Source: Zhengitettix transpicula (Eukaryota; Arthropoda; Insecta; Orthoptera; Tetrigidae). Taken from it: a stretch of DNA of 64,000 nucleotides. Location: assembly GCA_037074705.1 (NCBI GenBank), contig CM073596.1, positions 54,340,001 to 54,404,000 on the forward strand, given 5' to 3'. How positions within the stretch are numbered: position 1 is the stretch's first letter; each line of letters opens with the position of its first letter. Under the pieces are notes generated by a model, which was given only the letters and a program-made list of their open reading frames with translations, did not search any database and was not told the origin of the DNA. The translations under genes and the position numbers were made by a program. Below are positions 50,301-61,615 of this stretch, piece after piece.

Positions 50301-50706
50301 AGCAACTCATTTGAATACCGTACGCTCGCCTCTCGCCCTCAGGCCTCCGTGAATCCTAATTCAGCTCCTCCCACGTCCCGTCAACCTTCACATCTGACTC
50401 CGCTTTTCTTACGAGTCTCGTTGTAGCTCTTAAAAGTCCAAATACTAACAGACCCCCAGAAAAAAAACCAATAAAGATTCATTAAATTCGGTCAGCTTAA
50501 AATTCCACTATCAAGGATTCACACCTCCGCAAGTCTCTAGTCCGGTATTAATTACACGAGCAACAAGTATAATTTGTCCTCTTCCTCAGCAACATCGAAA
50601 GACAAAACAACCTTGGCCATGAGTTGGTAGATAATTTGATTTAATGGCGACCAGAGTTCCAGTTTCTGGAGGAAGCGACTGGACCAACACAGATTTATTT
50701 TTAGTA
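47372..50706. other. No supported gene
   Basis: Contains hammerhead-like relics at 47886-47920 (minus: CTGACGA, AG..CT outer pairs and CGA/TCG inner pairs, GAAACGTT) and 48343-48371 (plus: CTGGTGA, GCGC-TAAA-GTGT, GAAACGTT), and a (GA)n run at 48942-48962. B-box-like GTTCGATTCCC at 50288 follows TTTATCAGTTGG at 50257 with only 30 bp spacing. No coding sequence recognised. Confidence 0.35.
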
Positions 50707-50826
50707 ACAGGCTGCATGAGGGTAATCCACGTAGTGGCAACTCCCCTTTCATAGCATAGGAAGGTGACTTGAAAGGGGGGGGGATGCGGAAGGGTAGAGG
50801 AAGGTAGCCAAGGGTTAACTAGGACC
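50707..50826 (-). repeat. Family A 3' part
   Basis: Minus strand: GGTCCTAGTTAACCCTTGGC, ACCTTCCTCTACCCTTCCGC, CATCCCCCCCCTTTC, then AAGGGGAGTTGCCACTACG and CAGCCTGT. 5'-truncated. Confidence 0.87.
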
Positions 50827-50947
50827 GTATTTGAAAATGATTAAAAATGGATCAGCAAATGATCCGACGTGAGGAAAGGTCAAAAATTGGCCACTATATA
50901 CATGGGGATAAATGACCGCAGTAGGAAAATTCGTACTAAAGGACGAC

Positions 50948-51123
50948 GGACAGTTTTGGCTGGAACAGCCCTCATGGAGACTTTATCCTCGAGTCATTTA
51001 AAAATAAAATAAAGACATGTCCTCCAGTGAATTATGGACAGTTTTGGCTGGAACAGCCCTCATGGAGACTTTATCCTCGAGTCATTTAAAAATAAAATAA
51101 AGACATGTCCTCCAGTGAATTAT
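50948..51123. repeat. 88-bp tandem duplication, copies identical by eye
   Basis: Period 88: GGACAGTTTTGGCTGGAACA ... GAATTAT at 50948-51035 and again 51036-51123. No difference seen. Confidence 0.9.
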
Positions 51124-51737
51124 GGAAAATTTGGAATATTTGTTAGACACTGCCACCGAGAGTTGTCCAAACCACATGTAAGTAAAATCTACACCTATGT
51201 TTTACAAACATATTCAGTTATTGCAATCTCTTTTCCACGTATCGATCGAACCGTCACGAGAGAATCGCTCACTTTTTCTCCGTGTCTCTGAAAGCGACAT
51301 CTGGGAAAGTGTGTGTGTGTGTACCCGGAGGAGAGAGGAAGCTGGTCCCGTTACGTACGGCGAATTTCCCACTTTGCATATTCCTCACTCACACACACAC
51401 ACACACGCAGTGTTGCCAACGCGACGGTCACGATCGCTTCACATTCCTTCCTGTCTGGGCCGGCCGCTGACCACAATAATAACAACAAACTATATAATAA
51501 AATAATCCCCCCCCAAAAAAAAAACTATAATAACAGAACACGAAATTGAGCGTGAAAAATAAAAATAAAATTCTATGCGTGATGATAGTTTTGCTGCCAA
51601 AAGTTGGCAGCGCAAAGCGTAAGCTCCAAAGAACTCATCTTTGGCTAGTTACCTAGCAACGTGTCTATGTATAAGGTCTATGGAAAATATTCCCCCGTAT
51701 GAGTATCTGTAAGAATTATATTTAACTACGAATTAAT
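51124..51737. other. No supported gene; GT and AC microsatellites
   Basis: (GT)n at 51309-51322 and (AC)n at 51390-51406 lie 70 bp apart in complementary sense and could fold back. Otherwise nothing recognisable. Confidence 0.5.
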
Positions 51738-52023
51738 CGCCTCCTAAACTCCTCTCCCGCTATCGGAAGGGCGTGGGACAAGACCCAATGCCCGATCTAC
51801 CTCATGCAGGTTTTTCTAGGGTTTTCCCTGCATTTCTTTAGGCGAATGCCGGGTAGGATCCTTAAAATATAGCCCGGGGGCCCTAGTAACCCTTGGCTAC
51901 CTTCCTCCACCCTTCCGCATCCCCCCTTTCAAATCCCTTCCTATGCTATTAAAGGGGAGTTGCCCAACGTGGATTACCCTCATGTAGCCTGTTGCCCTAA
52001 AAAATAAAAATAAATAAAAAAAA
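51738..52023 (+). repeat. Family A repeat with deletion between AAACT repeats, long A-rich tail
   Basis: GCCTCCTAAACTCCTCTCCC joins two sites that are about 50 bp apart in other copies (CTCCTAAACTGG and CAGCAAACTCC); AAACT is common to both, so the deletion is at microhomology. The rest is complete to TGTAGCCTGTTGCCC plus (A4-6 T)n tail. Confidence 0.9.
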
Positions 52024-52140
52024 CCTTTTTATTTCTAAAAATTAGGAACACTGTTGAGATACAGACTGAAGAATGGATAATGGGACAAAATAAGGAAATA
52101 GAAGAGATACTCAAAAGAATAGATATAGTGATGTTTATGC

Positions 52141-52345
52141 GCGGTTTGGCTTCGTCATGTGGAGAGGAGTAGTGAAGAAAAAATGGCCGAGTAAGCTGTT
52201 TCATGGAGTCAAAGGACTATCACGGAAGAGAACCTGCGGATTATGAGGGTTTGAAGATGGTGGGACAAAACACACAGTCCATATGGATGGACGGGAATCA
52301 GGAGAGCTGCCAAAGGCTATAGCGCCGAGGAAGAAGAAGGTCAAG
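52141..52345 (+). pseudogene. Second LINE reverse-transcriptase C-terminal remnant
   Basis: One frame from 52141 reads AVWLRHVERSSEEKMAE, a stop, then about 25 residues, a stop, then RWWDKTHSPYGWTGIRRAAK and an acidic end. The L-R-H-V-E-R ... R-W-W-D ... G-x-R-R-A-A-K pattern corresponds to the WLGHVxRM ... GRPxxRWxDxV ... WRxxAxDR tail of LINE polymerases. It differs from the tail at 1884, so a second LINE family is represented. It is dead (two stops) and 5'-truncated. It lies just downstream of the A-rich tail of a family A copy. Confidence 0.62.
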
Positions 52346-52723
52346 TGCCGAGACCGTAGTTGTTCCTCGGAGCGTTTCTGGCCAGACGTAAACCAGCTAG
52401 CGAGCAGATAGTTGTTGTTTGGTTGTTGCCAAGAACAATGGCGTTGTCCCTTCGCGTAGCAGTAAAGTGATTAGCACGTCTTCGCGGGTAACAGTGCCTC
52501 GCTTCTCTCTAAATTACGGCTCCGTTTAAAGCGGACCACACTTAGCAAATCTCCATCGCAACTAATCAAATCGACTCACTCGCCTACAGACGGCCGTACG
52601 GTCTAAAATGGATCGAATAAATTGTAACTATCACTCATTAGCTGAAATATATCAAACACAACAACATAATTAATATAATAAAAATATAATGAAGAAGTCA
52701 ATTGACCGACAGTATCAAGTGAT

Positions 52724-52856
52724 ATAATAAATACCACAACAGAACGTTTCTGCAACCCTATTTTGTGCTCTCATGATTTTTCGTCACCTGAGGAAAACAA
52801 CAAGAAACTTTTCTAGAGACGTATTTGTTTTATCACTGAATTTTGTCTGTAAATTG
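52724..52856. mobile_element. Head-to-head family H1 copies
   Basis: Left half (minus strand) carries GGTTGCAGAAACGTTCTGTTGTGGTATT in two overlapping words; right half (plus) carries CACCTGAGGA, AAACAACAAG and TTTGTCTG. The two halves diverge from a centre near 52770, giving the same inverted arrangement as at 20636. The left 5' core has decayed. Confidence 0.4.
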
Positions 52857-54659
52857 GAAAAGTCTTTAGATAATGGTTGATTTAATATTGTTTCAGTGCT
52901 TTAATGGGAAACAAATATAACAAATAGGAAAATATATAGAGTGCAAGGAGGAAAGTTCAACCGGAGAGGAACGAACAGGTGACGTTTCGAACGTTAATGT
53001 CTCATAGGTGCATAAATCCCGCTAAGACATGGACCTACTTAGTATCGACTCCACATTACTAAAAAAACACATATAGACATTACAAAATAAATGCATATTA
53101 GGCTAATTATATATTTTATTAGATAATGAAGAGTCTGGCCAGTTACAGACAAATCTTCTTTCTGTGGAGAAATTTAATAAGAATTATATAATTTTCATAT
53201 AAAATAGATGTAAATATAAAACTTCTAAATATATATTAGCCAAAAAATAAATATTATTGTTTTTTATATTAAGTAATTTAAACACAAAACGATAACAAAT
53301 GTTATCTAAATTTGTGATTTGAAATATTGTATGGTTTGTTCTTTACACCACTTACGACAAAAAATTTGATATATTAATTTATTATTTTTCAAATGTATGT
53401 AATTTTTTTCCTTAGAACTCTTGGAATATTTACGTGTGATTTTTGGTTAACTGATTTATTATTATTTATTATATTAAGCTAATAATCTGGTTATATGTAT
53501 AATTTCCTTAATGAAAGAGAAATTTTGTAATATTCTGTTACCGTAGAAACTTCACATAAACAACCCTGATGAATGTACAAAAAATATACGGAAACGGAAT
53601 TGAAGAAAATAATTATAAAATCCATAATTTGCAACAATACAAAATGGGAAATCTTCAATCATATAATTATAAAGATATATATATATATATATTAAAGCTC
53701 TTTAAATATATTTTTTGGTGCTACTGCAAATAACTTATTCTCTACTTTCTTTATATATTCAATGAGCTTATTAAATACATATGGGTAGTTGTCTGTGCCT
53801 ATTTTATTTGTTCTTATTCTAAAATAATTTCCCTTATTATTGATATTTTCCCTTAGTATTGATACCTGTTAATTTCCTTTGGTTTGCATACTTTATTTTC
53901 ATTTTTTTTCACCGACATAATTACTTTGTTTACAAATAGAACATATACAGTGAGTATGGAATTTGATACAAAGACTTCCTTACAAGATTCTGTCCTTTTT
54001 AGTCTCATTATATGTCTCATGAGTCTTTTTTTGTATTAAAAGCAAACGATTCCTCTTTTTTTTTATGTGGGGAAATACTAATACATCTGTTATAATGATC
54101 GTTTAATTTATCTTAAAAATACCACGGAACTTCGTTTCAAATGGGAAGTAACTTTCAGGTAAACAACATATTTCTAATCAACACCTTGAGTCTGGACGAA
54201 CGTGGTTCACCATGGCGTTCGTTGGTGGAGTTGAAAGGACATCAAATAGGTAGGGACAAACGGAGAGGTGTCACGACGGCATTTAGCAGTAATTAGTGTA
54301 GTTTACGTTAAAGTACTTGCGGAGCCGTCGCAAGTGTATTTATTCCGAGCGTCTCTCTTGAGGACTTCGCCATCGGACTACGAGATGAGCTTCTAACTCC
54401 CAGCTGCCAATTTCCCCGTTGCACTTAAGTTCACAACAGTCTGCATTTTCACACGCCTCCAGACACTTCCTCCTCGTCCTCCATTAACCGGGAGTTTACG
54501 TGCTAATTCCAGATTCGCTGGACCGCGAAGATTCTCATAGACTATACGCGGCTTCCATGAATTTAAAGGCTCTCTAGAATGCCATTTATCGGATCAAATA
54601 AAATTATCTACTAGTTTTAAAAACTATAGCCGCCAACAACTTGGCGTTTTACTCACGTA
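52857..54659. other. AT-rich, no supported gene
   Basis: Holds two further hammerhead-like relics: 52986-53019 minus (CTATGAGA, GAAACGTC) and 53566-53595 plus (CTGATGA, TGTA/TATA hairpin, GAAACGG). Also (TA)n at 53676-53692. 54180-54560 is GC-richer without recognisable coding. Confidence 0.35.
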
Positions 54660-55165
54660 TAAAGCTTTTTCTATCCAAAAATTGACTATAGATCCCACAC
54701 ACATACCAATCAGCAAATTAAACTACATACAGAATGAAGCACTGAGAACCAATCCTGGATGCATCAAAACTACCCCCAACATCAGACTCCTCAACGAAGC
54801 TAATTAAATAGCCCTACACACAAGAAGGAAGTTGATCATCATCAGTATCGTTATAAAAATGCAGGGAGCAAATCAGAGCGATCATCTAATCATACTAACC
54901 AATTTCTTAGAAGCCATCAAGCAGATACAAAACCCTAACTTCCGAAACAAAAGAATTGACTTTATTAGACAAATAATCCTTGAAGAAACAAACTCGAAAA
55001 TAGACTCCAACTGGCATGGATACCATCACACTCATGGGCAATGAAAGGGCGGATGTACTGGTGGCGGAAGCGGACTCATCTCAGCCCTCAACCTCAATTC
55101 CAATCTGCTCAGCACACGATATCTTCAAAGATGCCAAAATAGAAATTAAGAGGGTGAAAGGGTTT
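54660..55165 (+). pseudogene. LINE remnant: reverse transcriptase end and RNase H domain
   Basis: KIDYRS (54678) and YIQNEALRTNPGCIKTTP (54724) match the thumb region of I/R1/Jockey-type polymerases (K-x-DYG ... IQNxxLR ... GAFRTTP). Downstream, a long frame from 54832 has ILTNFLEAIKQIQNPNFRNK (RNase H TDSxxAxxxIxNP block). A second frame at 55011 gives LAWIPSH, and a third at 55037 gives GNERADVLVAEADSS, the hallmark C-terminal RNase H motif carrying the last catalytic Asp. Three frames and stops show it is dead. The TDS aspartate is replaced (TNF). Confidence 0.85.
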
Positions 55166-55599
55166 CATTTATATTTTGTTGATAGTATGTGAATCCTCTG
55201 GTACTTGAACCCGGAACTTGCCGAGGATACCGAGAAAGCTTCTGTCATAAACAAAGCCGCAGAAGGACAAGTACAGGAGAGGGATTATCCAAATTGTGGT
55301 TACCAGTGGCGCTGGCTGACGGAGGAACGCTGCGGGTGATTTATGGATCACCGCAGCAGCAGATCCATCCGGCCACCTTGGTGAGTAACCGCCTCCACAT
55401 CACGACGCAAGCGAAACTCGAGAAAAGGGACATTCTCTTGCGACAACATACAAAAGTATGGAAATAAATAAGAATAATCAGATATTAAAAAGTAATATTT
55501 TTTACGCGTTTTGTTGTACTGACTCTTGATGTGTGTCCACCATCTCACACTACTCGCGTGGTGCATTGCTGACACCCCGGGTAAACCTTGCGATATTAC
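55166..55599. other. No supported gene
   Basis: GC-richer 55189-55460 with open frames on both strands. A minus-strand B-box-like word GGGTTCAAGTACC occurs at 55212-55200. Family not recognised. Confidence 0.35.
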
Positions 55600-55790
55600 T
55601 TTTAGATGAAGCAATTCTTAACAGAACATTTTTCGTGCAGATATTTGCCAATGCCTCGTGTGCTGTATGACGTGTGGCACCGTCCTGTTCAAAGAATACA
55701 AGTCAGCCTTTGCCGCGCAACGTACGAAACGTCTGTCGCTGCGTTCACGGTTTTATTCAACCTGACAACCGTCGGTTTAAACTTTATCAT
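55600..55790 (-). pseudogene. Tc1/mariner-type DDE transposase fragment
   Basis: Minus strand 55699-55640 reads VFFEQDGATRHTAHEALANI. The QQDGA-x-x-HTA motif contains the second catalytic aspartate of IS630/Tc1/mariner-type transposases. A TGA precedes it in frame, and upstream in another frame is TVNAATDVSYVARQRL, similar to the VN-xx-xY block that usually precedes this motif by about 20 residues. The DDE's last acidic residue and the terminal inverted repeats were not found. It is a dead internal fragment. Confidence 0.7.
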
Positions 55791-57190
55791 GACACCATCT
55801 ATCAGTCCCAGGAAAAAGTCTAACCGACGAAAATAATATAACACTGCATATTAATAAATATAAAATATACCCACTGTATGCTGCCGTGTTGTACTAGGTT
55901 AATAACATTTTTAATCAGTCTGTTAACAACTGATTTTGGACTATCAGTCTCCAAGTACTAGTATTGTAAGGGATAGTAACGCTTTTCACAATTTATAGTT
56001 TTTCCATGTATAAGATAAATAGAATAGGGGAAATTCAGCGTATTTGCCTAACACCTTTTCCTATATCGACCATTCTGTTTCCTTGTATTCGCTTCCTGAT
56101 TTATTTACAAATTCCTTCCAATTTATTACTTTTATTTTTAATATTTCGTTACGTTTTGCCCAATATAACCCGATGAAATACCTTCATCATATCCACAAAA
56201 CAAAAATAGCAATGTTCCCAAAATAGAACCTTGTGGAATCCCCTTTTGAAGAATTTTTTTATTTTTTTTTATTTTACTACATCAGTCCTAGAATGAGGAA
56301 ATAGGATACGTCATTTCATAAAAAAACAATTAGAAGTTAACATAAAAATTCGTCGTGACACAAAATAGAAACGAACGACTGAATCTCTGTGCGTGTATTT
56401 CTCTGACGTTGCTGAGTTGGAGAGCGAGGTTGATCACCCTCTGGAAATGGCTCATCATCTCTCGTAATGAAAGGGATCCGACCAACGAACAACTCTCCTC
56501 TCTTCCTCCACGGCCAGACGGACCATCCTTTTCTTCTCAGTGAGCAACACCTCCTTTGTTTACAGTGAAACCTCAACATCTGTACCCTACAACCAGAAGC
56601 CTCGGAGAACCCTAACTGAGTGTTTTTTTTTCTGGAGGGTTTTAGGAATTAATCTCAACACCAAGGACATGACTGACTTAACTGGGACTGACCCACGACC
56701 TCTGACCGCTGAATGAATATCACTGCTGTCGTTCAATTTGAAAATTTCCACGTGTCCCTCTGGTGACTTGGTTGTTATTATCCGCGTAAGGAAACTCGTA
56801 ACCGGTAATTACCGCAAGCTACACGACTTTTAAGCACGCGAGACTCGTCTGCTAAACGCGTGAAATATTTTTGCAATTTTACACGATAACAGCAAGTACG
56901 TGAGTATTAAAAGCTGTTTTTGCCGCAAATGGATTTCCTCTGTAACGACACACGCGGCTGCACCTGCTTCATTAAATTTAAGTCTCGATTTCAGTGACAT
57001 GTATATCCTCCATTTTCTGCTATACGGAACGTATGAAAATCTAATTTTTTTTTGGTACAGTACTTTGGTCTGATGAGGAGCTTTAAATTTCTATTCTAAA
57101 TAAAATTATTATTTTTATAGAAGGAATATTTTATAAACTCTGGTTCTCAGTCTTGCATCTTCATATACATACATATATGCATATATGTAT
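55791..57190. other. No supported gene
   Basis: AT-rich with a GC-richer patch at 56340-56830. Ends in a CATA/TA-rich microsatellite (57165-57190) that is the insertion site of the next LTR. Confidence 0.4.
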
Positions 57191-58384
57191 TGTAATAATC
57201 ATACGGGAGTCAAAATAAAAAAATTATATTTTAACAAACAAACAAATTTTATTTATCAAAAATTAGCAATTATACAATTTAAACTTCTAAAAGGGATCTC
57301 AATCTCTCACGGGTCTTTACTGGGTTTGATAACGGACAGAACATTTAACTAATCAAAGGACATAACATTTACATTTAATTTAAAAGGACATATTTATTCG
57401 TATAGACGAAATTAATTATAGACGAACTTATTCTATCAGATTGATTTTAAATTTAAAGAGTTTATTTTAGTTACACAAAAGAAAAGAACGATATCTGACT
57501 GTATCATTTAATTCGGTTTACACATATTAATACCATAAAATTTCAACTTACGATTACTCAGGAAAATTTGGCTCGTTCGTACACACACACTTTATATACT
57601 GGACGTTTTAAACACTGACTCTAACACACACTGCTGGTTCGACGATAGCTGGTTCTCCGTTCGTGAAGGACATCTCACTTGCTCGTGGTGAAAACTACTC
57701 GACGCTGGATGCAGTGTCCTGGTCTCCTACCATCGAAGACAGTGGTCTAATTTTGATATTACAACAGATTAGACTTCAGCATACAAAAAATGTTTATCGT
57801 TGAGTAATTTTGCTATTTCTCTCGCAGGCTGCAAAATTTCTCCATTCTCGGTGCTCGCCGTACGCCTCCACAACTCTAACTCCAACACTCAACTAACTTT
57901 TTCAAAAGCCGCTCTCGCTTATATATCACAGTCCCTTCCTTTTTCCTTAGTTCCAAAACTACGTCGCAACTGCCCGATGACAGTTTCCTCCATTATCCAG
58001 AGATTTACGTTCTGCACCTGCAGTTCCTTAGTTAGCAAGTAGCTTGCTACTCTGTCTTGTCCCAAAGCCGACCATCGATACAGGTCTAATTTGTCTTTGC
58101 ACCCTCAATTACTTTGAACTTGTCTTCTCACCCCCGCACGCACGTGTGCTGTTCTAAATTCTCCAGACCGCCCAAACTGCATCCTCAATCCTAAGTAAAC
58201 AAGTGAACTGTCCAGGCCATTAATCAGAAACAATGCCTGCCTTAACAGATTTATCTTGCGACAGGCCACCCGCATGTGCCTTGCCCTGACTCCTCAATAC
58301 CAATCCTATGTACACAACATTACAACTTCCTCTGACGGCCAAGACCATTAATCTGAAACAATGCCTTTCCTTCAAGGCATTACA
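57191..58384 (-). mobile_element. Long terminal repeat (copy 2, inverted)
   Basis: Minus strand begins TGTAATGCCTTGAAGG at 58384 and ends ATGATTATTACA at 57191; 1194 bp. It aligns with copy 1 (31228-32412) over its whole length with many scattered differences and small indels. There is no primer site or internal sequence beyond its end, so it is a solo LTR. Flanks are ATATAT (58385) and ATGTAT (57185-57190), a target duplication with one mismatch or simply the microsatellite. Internal TATA box kept. Confidence 0.88.
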
Positions 58385-60221
58385 ATATATAATTTACAAA
58401 TGCCTTCACTGCTTTGATTTACTTGCCGTTTATAGTTTCCATGTTTCCTTGTACAACTTTCTTTATTTTTGATAGTTCCCTTAATAATTATTTTCTGTTA
58501 TATGTATTGCCAATAAAACCTACTTATTTTATAACTTGCTTAGTCTCTGTTGGTCTTTTCTGATCGTTTGTTTGTTTCATGTACGGCCTGGAGTTTGCGT
58601 CAATCTGTTCCGCGAAGTGTCCGTAGTTTGTGTCTTCCTGGTCCTTTTTTGATTTTACTTGTAATTATATATTTTATGATAGTTAATTCTTTAACCATTA
58701 ATTTTTTATTAGTACGTATTGAATTTTTTTTAGTACTGTAAATATTATATTATACTCTTAGTACACTTAAAGAATTATTGTTTTTGTTATTATTACTATA
58801 TAGTTCTTTTACTTATGTTGGGACAGTGAAATTTGTGTTCCAGATTTTTTAATTTCTAATTGTAAAATGGTAGGATCCAGTTACTATATTGTAATTTTAT
58901 GTAATAACGTATCCTACTTCCTCATACGAGGAAATCAAAAGTACACCATTGTCGATGTAGTTTTTGTCTACGTCTAAGGTTCTGGGACAATAACAAGCAG
59001 AACTAAGTTTCCCAGAAAGGCAGATCTATATGGTGGGTGGGTCCACTTTAAATCACTATCAGTCTGAAGACCCCAGGTAGATGTTTCTCTGCAAGAACCC
59101 GGAGGTGAGTGATTACGACGTCGTGGTGTACCGACGAAGGCTCCGCGATCAAGGACGCGGAAGGAGCTATATTACTTGAGTGACAGGTGGGAATGTGTGC
59201 CAGACAGTTGGGAGAGTAAAAGTGCCCTTGGCAGGCCACGGACCTAACGGAAGCCCTCGGCCCTGACCGTGAACCTCGGCCAACACACACGCAGAAATAG
59301 TCATCCGAACCTCTGCACCTCACGCCGTAAAATTCACCACTATCAGAAACAGTTGACTGTCTGATTACTATTCTAGAAATCAGCAAACGACTTATTAAGA
59401 TAAACTAGAAAAGCGGACACAAAATTAAGACGCTGAGAAAATATACGGCGGTGCCAAATATGGGACTGGCAAAGCGGTTCAACGTTCACAAATACATAAT
59501 TGTCGAAATGTGTCTACAGTCAGGTTTCAAATACACGTTATATGGAAAAACAGAAATTATTTAGTAGTTAACTTTGGTTGAGAAGTAGAAAACTAAGAAG
59601 TACGCTGTGAAAATTTACGTAATTTTTATTATTTTATAATAACCTATGTAATGTGTATAAATATAATATATTTGTATAGGATGATGTGATACAAGCATCT
59701 AAAACCGAATGACGTCATTTTTAAGGAGAATTTATAAGATATAATCAATTTTAAAGCAAAAGATTAAGCTAAAAATTATTTTCATCTTTTGGTTGACCCA
59801 AGTCAACGATTTATTAAGATAGACTACAATTTTATTAAATAATAAAGAACGATTTGATTTTATATATATATATATTAAAATTTATATATATAATTTATTT
59901 ATGGGGTCTATTGAAAAAAAAAGTGTTCAAGGTAGGCGTAGTAGAAGAAAATTGATTGAAAAGACCAAGGAATATTATAACTTATTTTTATCATTAAAAC
60001 GTTTATTGAGCTGGATTTTTCTCTCCCGTCAATGCGATTATTTTTTTTGGAACTTTTAACATTCCTGTAATGTTGTTTTCTCCGTTCACTTCTCTGTTTT
60101 AATTAATTTTCGGTTAAAAATTATCTCGTTTATATGTTTTTTCATTTGTGTATTTAAATTTATTTCTCATTGCCCTATTTCCATATTTGTTTATTTATAG
60201 TTAATTGTAGTATTTAAATAT
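58385..60221. other. No supported gene
   Basis: AT-rich except 59040-59390, where a 112-codon minus-strand frame has a short Ig-like segment (see findings). A (TA)n run lies at about 59862-59875. Confidence 0.35.
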
Positions 60222-60443
60222 TCCCCTCTCCAGACATCAGAAGGGCGTGGGACAGGTACCAAATGCCCGACCTACCTGATGCAGGTTTTTCTAGGGTTTT
60301 CCCTGCATCACTTTTCGACGAATTGCCAGGTAGGATCCTTAAACTGTAACCCCGGGGCCCTAGTTAACCCCTGGATACCTTCCTCTATCTTTCCGCATCC
60401 CCCCTTTCAATCCCTTTCCTATCCTATAAAGGGGAGTGGCCAC
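60222..60443 (+). repeat. Family A repeat, 5'- and 3'-truncated
   Basis: TCAGAAGGGCGTGGGACAGG, CCCGACCTACCTGATGCAGG, the TTTCTAGGGTTTTCC block, GGATCCTTAAACTG, CATCCCCCCTTTCAATCCC and AAAGGGGAGTGGCCAC. The final TAGCCTGT is missing. Confidence 0.87.
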
Positions 60444-61400
60444 TTCTTCTCTTATCTGTATGTGTAAAAGTGCTTTTTCCCTTGCCCTCTTTCTTCAGTG
60501 TAGGTTTAGTGTCATAAATAAGCATGAATCTATATTAGTTTCAGCTAATCGAGGATCGACGACGCGGAAATCTGCAATGTACGTCTCTTAGTATTCACTT
60601 TCCGGTAAGTCAATCTATTTTAATAGGATTCTCACTAACCTGAGCCAATCTTAGACTTTTTGTTGTTTGCCGTTGCGAGGCAGCGTGTTATTTCTCTTCT
60701 TCTTTGAATGCCGTGTTGATGTTAATAGGTACCGTTGAGTGCCGTATCATACTATATTTGGTATCGCAAAGCCGGCTGTAATAAAGCGAAGAGATGATGG
60801 GACGAGAGATGATTATTCGCGAGGCATCGGGGCGTAAATTATTAGAGACTAGTTTGTTCCCTAATGAGCTGTCCGCGGATCCCGGCAAGGAGAGAGGACC
60901 GGATGTTGTTGACGAGCGAACAACGGAACTCGTCGTCGTCTTCGAGGCAGTCGAAAACAGGGAGAGAGTGTCGAATTTCTGGAGAAACCCGAACCCCGGA
61001 CAGGGTCATTGGCTCCACATGTGCGTACCAAAGGCGGCGAAGAGATTATGAAGGGGGGGGGGGCGGGGGCAAAAAACCGTGCCATCAGCCACGTCATTGG
61101 ATTTTGCAATGGTTCAAATTACTTCGTACGAGGAACATAATTCACAGCTTTTCTATAACAACTGCTACGTCCGAATTTGACTTCGGCGGAAGGAAAATGG
61201 CGGGCAGAGACGTTCGTAGTCCAAACTTAGTGGTCAGTGAATGCACACTTCCTTGGATTACTTTCCCCCAACTCTCTTGCAAAGTCATAACCAAGAAGTC
61301 GATTTCGCTAAGACGTAATACAGTGATAAAGACACCATGGTGGATGTGGAGCGCAGGTGCTGGGCAGGTGGTTGAAGCTGGACTACACAATGGATGGAGT
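60444..61400. other. No supported gene; longest open frame of the window
   Basis: A 186-codon plus-strand frame (60864-61424) overlaps two minus-strand frames in a CG-rich region with a G-run (61053-61069). It reads as Arg/Ser/Gly-rich sequence without domain or splice context and runs into the SINE head that follows; I treat it as chance. Confidence 0.4.
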
Positions 61401-61500
61401 CGACTTGGGTGTCTGAGTGCTTAAAGTACGCACGTAATAAGCGGTAGACCTGGATTCGATTCCCGACCCTGTCAAGATTTTTCCATCCGGATCATTTAAA
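61401..61500 (+). repeat. tRNA-derived SINE
   Basis: A-box-like TGTCTGAGTGC (61411-61421) and B-box GATTCGATTCC (61454-61464) are 43 bp apart, the spacing of a tRNA internal promoter. TAATAAGCGGTAGACCTG sits where the anticodon arm and variable loop would be. Then CGACCCTGTCAAGATTTTTC and an A/T-rich tail. Stems are too mispaired for a functional tRNA. Confidence 0.62.
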
Positions 61501-61615
61501 AAAATATATATATTTTATTGCACCTTCAATTTTTAATTGATAATTAATTTTGAATAGTATGAAGTAATAAGAATTAATTACAATTGCTATTAAATATAAA
61601 TAAATAAACGGCTTG

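Noticed and set aside
53881..54010. Minus-strand words SLYQIPYS and SNYVGE suggesting a GIY-YIG domain of a Penelope-like element
   Set aside because: Very AT-rich, in different frames, with stops and no further domain motifs; too weak despite the attractive link to the hammerhead-like motifs.
55202..55345. Kunitz-inhibitor-like words (PGTCRGY in one frame; CGYQWRWLTEERC in another)
   Set aside because: The two halves are in different frames, cysteine spacing is off by one, and the first and last cysteines are missing.
60864..61424. 186-codon frame, longest in the window
   Set aside because: GC-rich region open in several frames on both strands, low-complexity Arg/Ser/Gly composition, and it runs into a tRNA-derived SINE.
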